From the NCBI GenBank assembly GCA_002347475.1, contig DDXI01000052.1:1-5728 (forward strand): a stretch of 5,728 nucleotides of DNA, read 5' to 3'. The DNA comes from Peptococcaceae bacterium UBA2264. Lineage in GTDB: Bacteria; Bacillota; Desulfitobacteriia; Desulfitobacteriales; Desulfitobacteriaceae. The position numbers and the translations under genes were made by a program. The notes beneath the pieces were generated by a model. It was not told the DNA's origin and searched no databases. It saw nothing but the letters and a program-made list of their open reading frames with translations. Below, in pieces: positions 5,526 through 5,728 of the stretch. Positions within the stretch are counted from its first letter, which is position 1. Each line of letters begins with the position of its first letter.

Positions 5526-5728
5526 ATGGAAAACAGGCGGATTTGGGAAATAGACTTATTAAGGACTATAGCCATTATCCTGATGGTTGTTTTTCATGTC
5601 ATTTATGATCTTAATCAGTTTTTCGGTGTAAAGATAGAATATCTGAGCGGATTTTGGTATTGGGAAGGCCGGGCAGCAGCCCTGATCTTTATATTTCTGG
5701 CCGGAATAAGCAGCGGCTTCAGCAGAAA
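5526..5728 (+). CDS. N-terminus of a DUF1624/HGSNAT-like membrane acetyltransferase (cut by right edge)
   Basis: The frame is open from ATG 5526 to the right edge, 67 complete codons. The start MENRRIWEIDLLRTIAIILM, with its EIDLLR motif before a hydrophobic helix and FHVIYDLN after it, is the signature beginning of the heparan-alpha-glucosaminide N-acetyltransferase catalytic-domain family (DUF1624/PF07786). These are multi-pass membrane proteins thought to move acyl groups from the cytoplasm to sugars outside. His24 in VVFHVIYDLN may be the family's conserved early histidine. TM1 spans roughly residues 11-30 and TM2 roughly 50-67 (AAALIFIFLAGISSGFS). The ribosome binding site is weak (GGGTG five bases upstream), and no better in-frame start is present. 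The bacterial substrate is unknown, and most of the protein lies outside the window. The palindrome at 5449-5484 sits 41 bases upstream. Confidence 0.85.
   Translation, partial: MENRRIWEIDLLRTIAIILMVVFHVIYDLNQFFGVKIEYLSGFWYWEGRAAALIFIFLAGISSGFSR

Noticed and set aside
5506..5556. Alternative start ATG 5506 for the membrane protein
   Set aside because: That frame is different from the DUF1624-like frame and stops after about 16 codons.

Overview
The window reads as a piece of a low-to-mid-GC Firmicutes (Clostridia) chromosome. The GuaA and Hpt proteins are of Gram-positive type, ribosome binding sites are strong GGAGG/GAGGTG types, TTG and GTG starts are frequent, and intrinsic terminators are present. 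The left-end iron-sulfur/winged-helix protein and the DUF2889-like neighbour suggest an anaerobe of the Desulfitobacterium/Desulfosporosinus/Dehalobacter type. That assignment is an inference from remembered family resemblance, not from a search.

Layout. Positions 1-906 carry two minus-strand genes: a DUF2889-like protein (906-409), then a gene cut by the left edge (304-1) that encodes the N-terminal winged-helix part of what is probably a 4Fe-4S protein. A 460-base divergent spacer (907-1366) separates them from a plus-strand crotonase-superfamily gene (1367-2146). Its active-site pattern is that of PaaG-type isomerases rather than classical enoyl-CoA hydratases. A hairpin at 2232-2264 closes that unit. 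A good extended -10 promoter (2302-2330) then drives a purine salvage/GMP unit: hpt (2371-2910) and guaA (2978-4510), ended by a strong terminator (4548-4597).

Right of guaA the sequence becomes visibly more AT-rich. A promoter and strong ribosome binding site lead into a signal peptide that stops after 35 codons. The C-terminal half of a HExxHxxGxxD metalloprotease follows in another frame (4696-5044), so this looks like a deleted and frameshifted secreted protease gene. It converges on a small minus-strand gene of unknown function (5335-5096), and a double hairpin lies between them. That small gene diverges from a membrane protein gene of the heparan-alpha-glucosaminide N-acetyltransferase/DUF1624 type (5526 to the right edge). 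The divergent spacer holds a near-perfect 36-bp palindrome (5449-5484).

How the genes work together. Hpt and GuaA form the only clear functional pair: Hpt recycles hypoxanthine/guanine to IMP/GMP and GuaA makes GMP from XMP. The others look like independent units. I found no RNA gene, CRISPR array, complete mobile element or known riboswitch. I do not see a convincing new multi-gene system. The items most worth checking are the broken metalloprotease, the long palindrome and the unrecognised 79-residue protein.
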